Below, one piece after another: positions 8,812 through 16,213 of a DNA stretch of 64,000 nucleotides. The translations under genes and the position numbers were made by a program. The notes under the pieces are model-generated. The model did no database searches. It was given only the letters and a program-made list of their open reading frames with translations, and was not told the origin of the DNA. This DNA is from CAVQEK01 sp963711495 (lineage in GTDB: Bacteria; Bacteroidota; Bacteroidia; Cytophagales; Cyclobacteriaceae): contig CAVQEK010000004.1 of assembly GCA_963711495.1 (NCBI GenBank), forward strand, positions 1,488,001-1,552,000, written 5' to 3'. The stretch's first letter is position 1. The number at the start of each line of letters is the position of its first letter.

Positions 8812-9858
8812 TTATGAGCTTTTTTTACGTCTCAGAATTTCTACAATACGATTATATACGATTTCCGATAAATTCCAGGTGTATCCACCACTTGTATTTA
8901 CAAACTGAACAACGACCGCATCAATATCTTTATGATACTTGGCAATACTAGAGTATCCTGGCAATAATCCTGTATGTTCATATTCATAAATAGATGAATA
9001 AATAGCTTGTTCATTATCATTCAGCAAAGAGCCATCGTTCAATGCCCTTAAGAATATTCCCACATCCTCGGCTGTAGCTACCATTGAACCGCTAGGGGTT
9101 ATAAAATCATTATACTTTAAATCGTGATCATAACCTACGTCATAACCACTCATAACATCGTCTAAATCCACCTCGCTAAGCAAACTGTAAGTATTGTTCA
9201 GCTTAAGCGGTATCAAAATTTCCCTCTTGATATATTGGTGATGGCTATATCCCAATGTTTTATCAAGGATTTCGCCTATCAACAAATAATTCGTATTTGA
9301 ATAACTATATTTTTTATTAGGTTCAAATTCGGCAGGCTTATCCAGCACCAACCCAAGGTTTTCTCTATTTTCTTTCGGTGGGTCTTCCCAATAGCCAGGA
9401 GTGTCGGTAAAATTAGGAATGCCACTTCTATGTTGCACCATCATTCTCAAGGTGATTTTACCAGCATTTTCAATTCTTCCCACAAGTTCTGGCAAGTAAT
9501 CAGCAAGCGTTTTATCCAAAGACAAATGTTTGTCATTTACCAATTTAGCAACAGCAACAGCAACATATAACTTGCTAATACTGGCAATCTTGAATAATGA
9601 ATGCGGATCGGCAGGTATTTTGTTTTCTCTGTTTTTATAACCGGTAGTGTAAAATGCAGGTTTTTTGCCTTTTTCATCTACATAAACAATAATGCCATCA
9701 AACCCATAATCAGTCGCTTTATTTACTTGTTCCTGAACTGTTTTAGGCAGCGGTGTTATCCAGGCTTTTACTATAGGCCAGGGAACGAAATATAAAGAGA
9801 CAATTGTTCCAATAAACAGTAAAATTCTAATTATTCGTTTTGATTTTTTTTTAGTCAT
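8812..9858 (-). CDS. Serine hydrolase of the beta-lactamase family (class C/AmpH-like)
   Basis: A 348-residue penicillin-binding-protein-like serine hydrolase (Pfam Beta-lactamase). One N-terminal membrane segment (about 9-27) anchors it outside the inner membrane. Catalytic motifs are all present: SISK with S93 and K96, YSN at 186-188, and HTG at 295-297. Such proteins act as D,D-peptidases, esterases or unknown hydrolases; true beta-lactamase activity cannot be read from sequence. It is a single-gene unit of the array. Its stop codon is followed by a short spacer (8753-8811) holding an ACCGTTATCGGC string similar to the ends of neighbouring sites. A decayed homologue lies two sites upstream at 10525-11901. 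Confidence 0.88.
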   Translation of the reverse strand: MTKKKSKRIIRILLFIGTIVSLYFVPWPIVKAWITPLPKTVQEQVNKATDYGFDGIIVYVDEKGKKPAFYTTGYKNRENKIPADPHSLFKIASISKLYVAVAVAKLVNDKHLSLDKTLADYLPELVGRIENAGKITLRMMVQHRSGIPNFTDTPGYWEDPPKENRENLGLVLDKPAEFEPNKKYSYSNTNYLLIGEILDKTLGYSHHQYIKREILIPLKLNNTYSLLSEVDLDDVMSGYDVGYDHDLKYNDFITPSGSMVATAEDVGIFLRALNDGSLLNDNEQAIYSSIYEYEHTGLLPGYSSIAKYHKDIDAVVVQFVNTSGGYTWNLSEIVYNRIVEILRRKKSS

Positions 9859-9887
9859 ACTTATTTCAAGACGAGGTTTTTAAATTA

Positions 9888-10014
9888 GCCACATGGTAAA
9901 TTGTATGAGTAGTGGCAGATTGCGGGCTTCTTCCCTGTCAAACCGCTACGCCGTTTGAGGGGGCTACAAACCTTGATATTTAGCGCTTTACCTGCCATCA
10001 CTTATACAAAATGT
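9888..10014 (-). other. attC-like hairpin site b (interrupted by intron B)
   Basis: The arm AATTGTATGAGTAGTGGCAG (9899-9918) pairs with CTGCCATCACTTATACAA (9992-10009), with only three small mismatches or bulges. A second inner hairpin (AACCGCTACGCCGTTTGAGG) lies in the loop. The outer end on the right is GT|TATGCG once intron B is removed. The arm sequence differs from sites a and e, but the layout is the same. Confidence 0.5.
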
Positions 10015-10524
10015 GTGCGCCCAGTATACGCATCTGGTATCAAAGATACCAAAATATTCCAGAGGATGCCGCAAAGCAATCCCCATGGGAAAAGTCCCTT
10101 GCAGGCGAGTTGGTGAAGCCTGTTAGTAAGCCGCAAGCTGGTTTACCGTGAGGTATTCAGTGAAGAAAGCGGGACTACCCCGAAGGGATGCCTTTGGCAC
10201 AAAATCCGGTACTGACGAACAGAAACGGCATACGGAGGCTAGTTAGAGTGGGTGAGCATCCGTCAGCTGACGGATTGTGATGCCCGTGGCCAACAAACTC
10301 TTATTAGTAGATGCCGCAGGAATCGGAGGAAGGAATATGCCCTTACCTGGGGAGATCTTGGAATAGATTCGGTTTCTATACGCCAAGAAGTCAGCAGAGG
10401 TCATAGTAGCTGGTGGCTACGAGCCGACACCGAAAGGATAAGGTCGGAGGACTCACCAGCCAGGGAAGGACTGAACATTGGATTACGCCCAAATTCGATA
10501 AGGAGCGCCAGCCGTCTACACGAT
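10015..10524 (+). mobile_element. Group II intron B, 5' part with a short 3' end
   Basis: It starts GTGCGCCC and shares with intron A the segments TCTGGTATC.AAGATACCAA, CCCCATGGGAAAAGTCCCTT, GAAGGGATGCCTTTGGCACA, GGAATAGATTCGG and the GAAGTCAGCAGAGGTCATAG string. It ends CTACACGAT. Domain V and the protein-coding part are missing, so it cannot splice. The flanks read AAATGT|...|TATGCG, the same GT|TA junction as intron A. A palindrome at 10258-10275 interrupts a stem. It runs opposite to the genes of the array. Confidence 0.75.
10258..10275. repeat. 18 bp palindrome in intron B
   Basis: ATCCGTCAGCTGACGGAT, a perfect dyad inside intron B at a place where intron A has a different sequence. Confidence 0.6.
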
Positions 10525-11901
10525 TATGCGTTCGTATTTCTATTATTGTAGTTTTTACCCATTCAAAATGTCCATGTTGGTATACAGCAAAGCCTGTGAC
10601 ATTTTCCATCAACTATATTGAATTCACAATTTGCATCCAAAATGTTTTTAAACTGAAATTTTGTGTCGGATTGAAAGAGTAAAGGATAGGTTTCTTGGCC
10701 AGAAACTTTCGGCAATTAGGCCATTTTTTTGTTTTTCTATCTGTATTGTTTTTTGAGAGTCGGTAGTCAAGGTATAATACCAACATATTTATTTAAAACA
10801 CTATCTGCGACTTGGATTGCATTTTGTAGAGGGACACCTAATACTATACTTGAAACCGAATTTGATATGGCATCTTTAGGTGCATTTTCCGAATTAAATA
10901 AAAGAGCAATAAAAACATCTTGTTGAGGGTAGTAAATTTCATTGGTCAGAAAGCCATTTTTTGCTCCACTGTGTTCTATTGATTTAATGCCATTTGTTGT
11001 ATTAATATACCATCCATAGCCATAATTTGTAGTAGTTCCATCACTTAGTTGGTATGGGGTAAAAGCTTTGTCCAGATATTTTTTCTTCAATATTTTATAT
11101 GATAATAATCCTCTGTTCCAATGATATAAATCTTCCACGTTTGAAATGAGTCCTCCTGCGGCATAGGCAATTGTGGGGCTCCAGAAGTCTGCATTTCTAT
11201 AAACCATCGTTATCTTTAAAGTATCCATTGACTCTTCCGGGAATTATGGTGTTGTAATTGTCATAATAGGTATGATTCAATCCCAAAGGAAGAAGAATAT
11301 GATTCTTTATATAATCCGGATAGCTTTCACCGGAAACTTTCTCGATAATAAAACCTAACAGTGCATATCCTGAATTGCTATACCGAAATTGAGTTCCCGG
11401 CTTAAATTCTAAAGGAAAGTCTTTAAATACATTGATGAGTTGCTTTGGTGTAAAATCCCATCGCTCCATATTAGGTTCGGGTGCATTAATTTGCATATAA
11501 TCCTTAATTCCAGAAGTGTGTGTTAATAGATTTTCAATGGTAATGGTATATTTTTTTGAAGGGAAATCGGTAATGTATTTTTGTATGCTATCGTGTAGTG
11601 ATATTTTACCTTGTTCAACTAATTGCAGTATAGCCACAGCCGTGAACTGTTTTGTAATTGATGCAAGGTTAAAAACCATATCCGGTTTCATCGGAACATT
11701 TAATTCAATATCAGCACTGCCAAATGCTTTTTTGTAAATTATCTTGTTATGCTTGGCTACAAGCACTTCACAGCCCGGTTGATGTTGTTTAAACTGCTGC
11801 GTCAGGAGGTTATCCAGCTTTTTTTCAATTTGTCGGTTTTGTCCAAATGAAGCTGTAGCTATTTGTAAAAATAATAGGATATAAAAAAATGATTTACGCA
11901 T
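10525..11901 (-). pseudogene. Decayed beta-lactamase-family serine hydrolase with DUF3471-like tail
   Basis: The start at 11901 gives a signal peptide (MRKSFFYILLFLQIATASFG). The active-site region then reads FNLASITKQFTA (SxxK), followed by RYSNSGYALL (YxN). A frameshift near 11200 is needed to pass from KDNDGL into YRNADFWSPTIAYAAGGLIS. A TGA-containing frame near 10765 ends the second part at NKYVGIIP. Beyond it, other frames continue a DUF3471-like tail (QIEKQKNGLIAES, then VTGFAVYQHGHFEWVK near 10555). At least three lesions. The gene would have been about 440 residues. It ends at the 3' border of intron B, as expected if the attC-like site follows the gene. Confidence 0.8.
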
Positions 11902-11938
11902 TTTAAAATTATTTTAGGTTGTCAAATGAAATGATTAA

Positions 11939-12071
11939 GCACAACGGTCACGTAAATTCGTCAGTTGTGGTAGTGAAGATACCGATTTGTCCGATTTAGT
12001 TTTTTAATGCTTAATTTCTGTAAACTTTCTTTTAGCTGAATGACCACAATTGCGAATATGCGATGTTGAAC
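11939..12071 (-). other. attC-like hairpin site c
   Basis: Bounded by GCACAAC (11939-11945) and GTTGAAC (12065-12071); the latter fits the integron GTTRRRY box. The arm GTCACGTAAATTCGTCAGTTGTGG (11947-11970) pairs with CCACAATTGCGAATATGCG (12044-12062), nine consecutive base pairs nearest the loop with single extra bases beyond, the kind of extrahelical base known from attC sites. It stands between the decayed hydrolase start and the carboxylesterase end. Confidence 0.5.
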
Positions 12072-12434
12072 TAAACCGTCCTACCGGCTGGTGGCTTTGA
12101 AGCCATGAATATTAATGGCATCGATATTTTGTAAATTTGTGATTAAATGAATTTGTATATACATAGAATTCGTCATTCTATTCAATCCCCTTATATATAA
12201 GGTATGGGAAACCATTCGCCTATTTATTTTGTTAAAATTATTCAGGGTTTAGCCCAACCACCGATGGCAATCGGGATTAAAACTCAATTGAGCATGATGC
12301 CGACAATCCCCGGACATTTACCCAGGCACGTTTAATACCAATATTCACCCCTCTTTTTTTGGCTCAACTAATCCTTAAATCCTATATTGTTATGGGCTTT
12401 TTACTCCAAAAGATATAGGTTAAATTTTTAAGAG
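12072..12434. other. Intergenic stretch without recognisable gene
   Basis: AT-rich sequence between the attC-like site and the carboxylesterase stop. Short frames only, no family signature. A string CCACCGATGGCAATCGGG near 12260 forms a small hairpin without a T-tract. Confidence 0.4.
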
Positions 12435-13997
12435 TTACTTTGCCCAATCCTGACCTTCCGCCGTAAATCTCCATTTATAATATGCATCCAATACTTTGAG
12501 TGATTTTTCATCAGGAACAGCTGAGGCATGAGGTTCTGTGTTCAAATACATAAGTTGTTGGTTGTCCGGACTAAATATGGGCCATTGTGGTAAATCATTT
12601 GCATTAGGATTTCCATTCTTGGTAAAATTAGTCCAATAGCTACTTATGGTCTCAGAAAGTTCAATGTCCGCTTTAGTTGTTTGAGGATTATTCTTATCCA
12701 ATGTCATAAAAACATAAGGGATTTCTTGTCCGTGTGCAGAACCATAACCGTACATAGGTGAATCTTTAGGGAAATCGGGATGTTGGTCGAAATAGTATAA
12801 AAAGACCTTAGATTTTCCTGTTTGTGACTGTAATCTAGCCCAAGTCCAGGTGTGCCAACCAAAAGCGGCATCGCGCATTAAATCGCGTGCTGTTCTTGGT
12901 ACATGGTTTTCACCAACCGGATAAGCAGAAATTAAAGTATCGGCAAACTTTCCAAAACGTTGCTGTACATTGGCAATATATTCATCGGGTGTTTTCTCTC
13001 GCGAAAAACTGGCGCCTTCATCAGAGTTGTAACCAATGAGTACATTTACATCGTTATAATCTCCATTTTGGTACAATTTGTATTGGTTGTCGGGGATTAC
13101 ATACCCGTCTATAATTGGCCATGCTCCACCCATGCCAGGTTCCATAGGTAGTTCTTCTGCCGTAAGTTTACGCAATTTTGCAATAGAAGACACGCCTGCT
13201 TTTTTTAAAAATACTTTTCCATTTTGCTCTGCCTGTTGCAGTGTTTTCATATTTTCGCCGGGATAGGTTGTTGGCCTTGTAGGACCAAAAGAACCACCAC
13301 TTTGAGAAATAGCACCTCGGAACAAGCCTTTAGCTAAAGGAGATGCACACAACATACTTACGGAAATTCCACCCGCCGATTCGCCAAAAATAGTTACTTT
13401 GTCCGGGTCGCCACCAAATGCTTCAATGTTGTTCTGTACCCATTGCAAACCCGCAATTTGGTCAAGTAAACCATAATTTCCTGATACGTTATTGGGGTTT
13501 TCCCTGCTCAGTTCTGGGTGCGCCAGAAAGCCAAGTTTTCCGACCCTGTAGGCAATGCTTACTACTATTACACCTTTTTTAGCCAGATGTTCCCCTGTAC
13601 ACACTGGCTCGGCCGTTGAACCAAAGCTAAAACCGCCACCATATATCCAAACCAACACCGGTAACTTTTCGTTTTCTGTTTGTGCCGGTGTCCATACATT
13701 TAGGTATAAGCAATCTTCACTTTTACCTGCCGGAGGATTTCCAAGTTGAAACGGTGAAGCCGCAAATTCGGTGGTATGTTTTACATAATCCCATTTTTTA
13801 ACTTGCTGCGGAGCTTTCCAGCGCAATTCGCCTACTGGTGGCGCTGCAAACGGAATGCCTTTAAAAACGGTTAAACCGTTTTCTTTTGTGCCTTGCACTA
13901 ATCCGCCATCAACCTTAACAAGGTCAATGGATTTTTGAGAACAGGATGCCATGAACCATAAACATAAACCTGCGATAAACAATCTTGGTATTTTCAT
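12435..13997 (-). CDS. Type B carboxylesterase, lipoprotein
   Basis: A 520-residue esterase/lipase of the cholinesterase fold that hydrolyses carboxyl esters. I place the start at 13997 (MKIPRLFIAGLCLWFMASC), because it gives a clean lipoprotein signal with C19; an ATG eight codons earlier (14021) is also open. EDCLYLNVWTP (94-104) is the family signature, IYGGGFSFGS forms the oxyanion hole, and FGESAGG holds the nucleophile S207. GYNSDEGASF supplies the acid and YGSAHGQEIPY the histidine. Length is normal. It is one unit of the cassette-like array, with site d (14135-14189) on its upstream side and site c downstream. No clear ribosome site, as usual in this phylum. Confidence 0.9.
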   Translation of the reverse strand: MKIPRLFIAGLCLWFMASCSQKSIDLVKVDGGLVQGTKENGLTVFKGIPFAAPPVGELRWKAPQQVKKWDYVKHTTEFAASPFQLGNPPAGKSEDCLYLNVWTPAQTENEKLPVLVWIYGGGFSFGSTAEPVCTGEHLAKKGVIVVSIAYRVGKLGFLAHPELSRENPNNVSGNYGLLDQIAGLQWVQNNIEAFGGDPDKVTIFGESAGGISVSMLCASPLAKGLFRGAISQSGGSFGPTRPTTYPGENMKTLQQAEQNGKVFLKKAGVSSIAKLRKLTAEELPMEPGMGGAWPIIDGYVIPDNQYKLYQNGDYNDVNVLIGYNSDEGASFSREKTPDEYIANVQQRFGKFADTLISAYPVGENHVPRTARDLMRDAAFGWHTWTWARLQSQTGKSKVFLYYFDQHPDFPKDSPMYGYGSAHGQEIPYVFMTLDKNNPQTTKADIELSETISSYWTNFTKNGNPNANDLPQWPIFSPDNQQLMYLNTEPHASAVPDEKSLKVLDAYYKWRFTAEGQDWAK

Positions 13998-14087
13998 TTT
14001 TGAATAATTAATCTCAAACAATAAGTTTTAAAAATAAACCTTTGTAAGGCGGTATTTTTACAGTACTAAAAATATTAAAGTACTTTA

Positions 14088-14190
14088 CAGACTTATATAA
14101 AAATCAACTGATTACCCATAGATACCCCGGATTTGTCAACACTGCATTCATGTTGGGCCTATCGGCCACACGAATGCTTAGTTATTAGCA
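14088..14190. repeat. 100 bp direct repeat, copy 1, containing attC-like site d
   Basis: It is about 97 percent identical to 15864-15965. Its right part folds as a compact 55-base hairpin (14135-14189): GTCAAC, then ACTGCATTCATGTTGGGCC pairing with GGCCACACGAATGC, loop TATC, end GTTATTAGC. Size and layout equal a minimal attC site. It begins 12 bases after the stop of the membrane protein gene at 14202. Confidence 0.75.
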
Positions 14191-14201
14191 AACGTTATTA
14201 T

Positions 14202-15209
14202 TTAACATTCTTCTTCTTTATATGGATTCCAGTTACCTGGAGATACTAAATTCATCTTCTCTCTCTTTTTTCTTAATCTCATTTGCTCGTATAAAAAGAT
14301 GAACATTATTGTACAAAGAATAATCATTACTCTTGGGTAAGTTTTTTCCTTAAACTTTAAATCCTCTTTCTGAATAACTTTAGCATTTGAAATCACCAAA
14401 TCATTACTCAGAGTGTCAAGTAAAATTCTATTATCCAAGCTATCAATTAGTAAAACATCATTATCGGAATTGAATACAAACTCAACTTGTGTGCTTGTAG
14501 AATCTATAATTACATCATACACAATCGTATCCTTTTTATCAAACACCATTAATTTTAGAGATAACATTATTATGGTATAATAAATGAAGGTCTTTCCCCA
14601 TCTTAAAAATGATTCGTAAGATTTTATGTTTTGCCTTACTATTTGTAAGTTGCTTATTCTACTATCATTAAAGGAAATTCTCTTTGCCAGAGTATTTGTA
14701 ATTTTTTCAGTCGCATCTTTCTGTTCTTCCGAATCATTATTCAAATTTTCGATTACCGTATCAAATCTAAAAAACTCCTCTTTTTTGAATAAATCCCACT
14801 CTATCTTTAAATCAGAACCATCGATACTATGGCTTATGTTTACTCCTTCTGATTGGTCAAATATTTTAAATGATTTCCAAACAAATTCATCAGGGAGTTT
14901 TAATGTTAGTGGTTTGTAAATTAGCGTGTTAGAAATATCAGATACCCCTGAATTATAGATTGTAGCTTGATAAAGTATCAAGTTATTATTTATTGATTTT
15001 CTATTATATGTGATTTTCAAACCATCAACTGTATCAATTAATGGCGAAAATAGAGTAACGCATTTGTTTTCTATGAATCCAAGAGCAGTTGTCCTTTTTT
15101 CTTTCCTTGACCTTATTCTTTCAAAAATAAAGAATGATATAGCCAGTCCAATCGAGATAATAAAGAATACTCGGTTTTCATTTAGTTCTATATTGTTCAG
15201 TAATTGCAT
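14202..15209 (-). CDS. Unknown three-segment membrane protein
   Basis: A 335-residue protein that I do not recognise. Hydrophobic segments are seen at about 14-29 (FFIISIGLAISFFIFE), 208-222 (FIYYTIIMLSLKLMV) and 297-311 (VMIILCTIMFIFLYE). Between the first two lies a beta-rich soluble domain of about 170 residues (KITYNRKSINNNLILYQATIYNSG, then KLPDEFVW). Between the last two is a short acidic loop (DSLDNRILLDTLSND). The C-terminal tail is basic then acidic (KKREKMNLV...KEEEC). It is framed by two attC-like sites (e upstream at 15227, d downstream at 14189) and is very AT-rich, which fits a transferred single-gene cassette. Confidence 0.75.
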   Translation of the reverse strand: MQLLNNIELNENRVFFIISIGLAISFFIFERIRSRKEKRTTALGFIENKCVTLFSPLIDTVDGLKITYNRKSINNNLILYQATIYNSGVSDISNTLIYKPLTLKLPDEFVWKSFKIFDQSEGVNISHSIDGSDLKIEWDLFKKEEFFRFDTVIENLNNDSEEQKDATEKITNTLAKRISFNDSRISNLQIVRQNIKSYESFLRWGKTFIYYTIIMLSLKLMVFDKKDTIVYDVIIDSTSTQVEFVFNSDNDVLLIDSLDNRILLDTLSNDLVISNAKVIQKEDLKFKEKTYPRVMIILCTIMFIFLYEQMRLRKKREKMNLVSPGNWNPYKEEEC

Positions 15210-15226
15210 TTTTGTTTTTAATGTTT

Positions 15227-15358
15227 GCTAACGGTTTGCGGTATGAAACGTCGGGGAGTTCGGAGATGCTTCACTGTCAAGGTACAACGACCTTAGATGC
15301 GAGAACCGAGACTCAAATAACCACTTCACCCCCAATGTTTTATGACCGTGTGTTGAAC
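15227..15358 (-). other. attC-like hairpin site e
   Basis: Bounded by GCTAAC (15227-15232) and GTTGAAC (15352-15358, fits GTTRRRY). The arm CGGTATGAAAC (15239-15249) pairs with GTTTTATGACCG (15337-15348) with one extra G and one G-T pair, and GGGG/CCCC pairing continues inward. The right end AATGTTTTATGACCGTGT is the uninterrupted form of the sequence into which intron A inserted at 7278. Confidence 0.6.
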
Positions 15359-15435
15359 AAATCCTCCTTGGTCGGAAGCTTTGGAAAGTTTCTAACTTAG
15401 GAGGATGATTCACTACAAAAGATAAAGATTAAGCT

Positions 15436-15658
15436 ATGAAAAAAAAGTATCACCATCATTGAAAAGGCATGTAAAAATGTGCCTGGTTTTTCTGTTCAGT
15501 ACAAAAGCTTCACAGATCGGTAGTTGTTGCCGGAAAAAGTCAAAGCACCCTTACCAACTACGCCCGTTGCCTGGCCCATATGGCTTTGTATCTACAGTGT
15601 GATCTGCTGGAGTTGGATGATGATGCCATCCTGGATTATTTGCATTATCATCGTTTTT
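15436..15658 (+). pseudogene. Tyrosine recombinase remnant (N-terminal core-binding domain)
   Basis: Read over two frames: ITIIEKACKNVPGFSVQYKSFTDR, then one base later SVVVAGKSQSTLTNYARC, LAHMALYLQCDLLELDDD, AILDYLHYHRF and a stop. This is the SAM-like DNA-binding N-terminus of a phage/transposon-type integrase of the kind common in Bacteroidota. The catalytic domain with the R-H-R-Y residues is absent; the sequence after 15660 is unrelated. It stands between sites e and f, so it may be the residue of an enzyme that once moved units here, or of an unrelated mobile element. Confidence 0.65.
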
Positions 15659-15863
15659 GATGAACGCGGCCCACCCCCTGACCAATGGAAATGTTGAAAA
15701 TATAGTTTTTTTTTCTACGACCCCGCTCGTAACAGGACAGCTATACCCAAAAACAAAATCCCGGAAATGAAAGATACTTCAATAGTGAGATGAGTGATTG
15801 AAACCTAAAACCGACTAACCCGCTAACGATACAGCTATCAAATCGCCGCCCCAAAACCCTTCT

Positions 15864-15965
15864 CAGACTTCATAAAAATTAACTGATTACCCATAGATAC
15901 CCCGGATTTGTCAACACTGCATTCATGTTGGGCCTATCGGCCACACGAATGCTTAGTTATTGGCA
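15864..15965. repeat. 100 bp direct repeat, copy 2, containing attC-like site f
   Basis: Second copy of the repeat at 14088, with the same 55-base hairpin at 15910-15964 (GTCAAC ... GTTATTGGC). Differences are a few single bases. It abuts directly on a truncated coding region that starts at 15966, marking the right edge of the island. Confidence 0.75.
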
Positions 15966-16211
15966 TCTTTTTTTTAATAGCGGACAATCAAATTCCCATA
16001 TAAAAGAAGGATTCCCCGAATCTCCAATGGCGAGGAAATACTGGTCATATAAGCATAGACCCGAAGGTTCGTCGATGACTTTGGGGATCTTCCCTGTGGA
16101 CACAATCCTGTATTTATCGCGGGAACATTGAACACAATCCGGGTAATCAAATGGGCATCCCGATGCTATACTTTTGAAAGCAAATCACAGCAGCAATAGA
16201 TGATGAAACAT
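15966..16211 (-). pseudogene. N-terminal remnant of a secreted propeller-like (phytase/SdiA-regulated-like) protein
   Basis: The minus frame reads CPFDYPDCVQCSRDKYR, IVSTGKIPKVIDEPSGLC, LYDQYFLAIGDSGNPSFIWEFDCP and breaks at 15966, exactly where the direct repeat ends. The motif GDSGNP with EPSGL resembles the first blade of esterase-like or phytase-like beta-propellers. The likely start ATG at 16211 is two bases past the EamA stop, so the two were an operon. An in-frame TGA after MFHHLLLL means the signal peptide part is also damaged. The remaining part of the gene is not in the window. Confidence 0.5.
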
Positions 16212-16213
16212 GA

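Larger units (their letters stand above)
6571..15965 (-). mobile_element. Integron-cassette-like array (attC-like hairpins, no integrase seen)
   Basis: Seven gene units lie head to tail on the minus strand. The spacers at 7154-7278, 9888-10014, 11939-12071, 14135-14189, 15227-15358 and 15910-15964 fold as long imperfect hairpins with attC-like outer boxes (GYYAAC or GTTGAAC paired with GTTRGC-type ends). Three of these follow a stop codon within about 15 bases (7952, 10525, 14202); a reduced form may lie at 8765-8811. Two ORF-less group II introns of the opposite orientation interrupt two sites at the same point. The genes are unrelated in origin but four are hydrolases. This matches what is known of integron cassettes and of clusters of attC sites lacking an integrase, yet the core boxes deviate from RYYYAAC/GTTRRRY, so it is an inference. 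The left boundary is not clear; the right one cuts a gene at 15966. Confidence 0.5.

Noticed and set aside
10391..10551. Independent genes in the overlapping short frames at 10.25-10.6 kb
   Set aside because: One strand is intron B, and the other is the decayed tail of the serine hydrolase.
6571..15965. A canonical integron with intI and attI
   Set aside because: No integrase gene with the IntI-specific insert is present, and outer boxes match RYYYAAC/GTTRRRY only in part.
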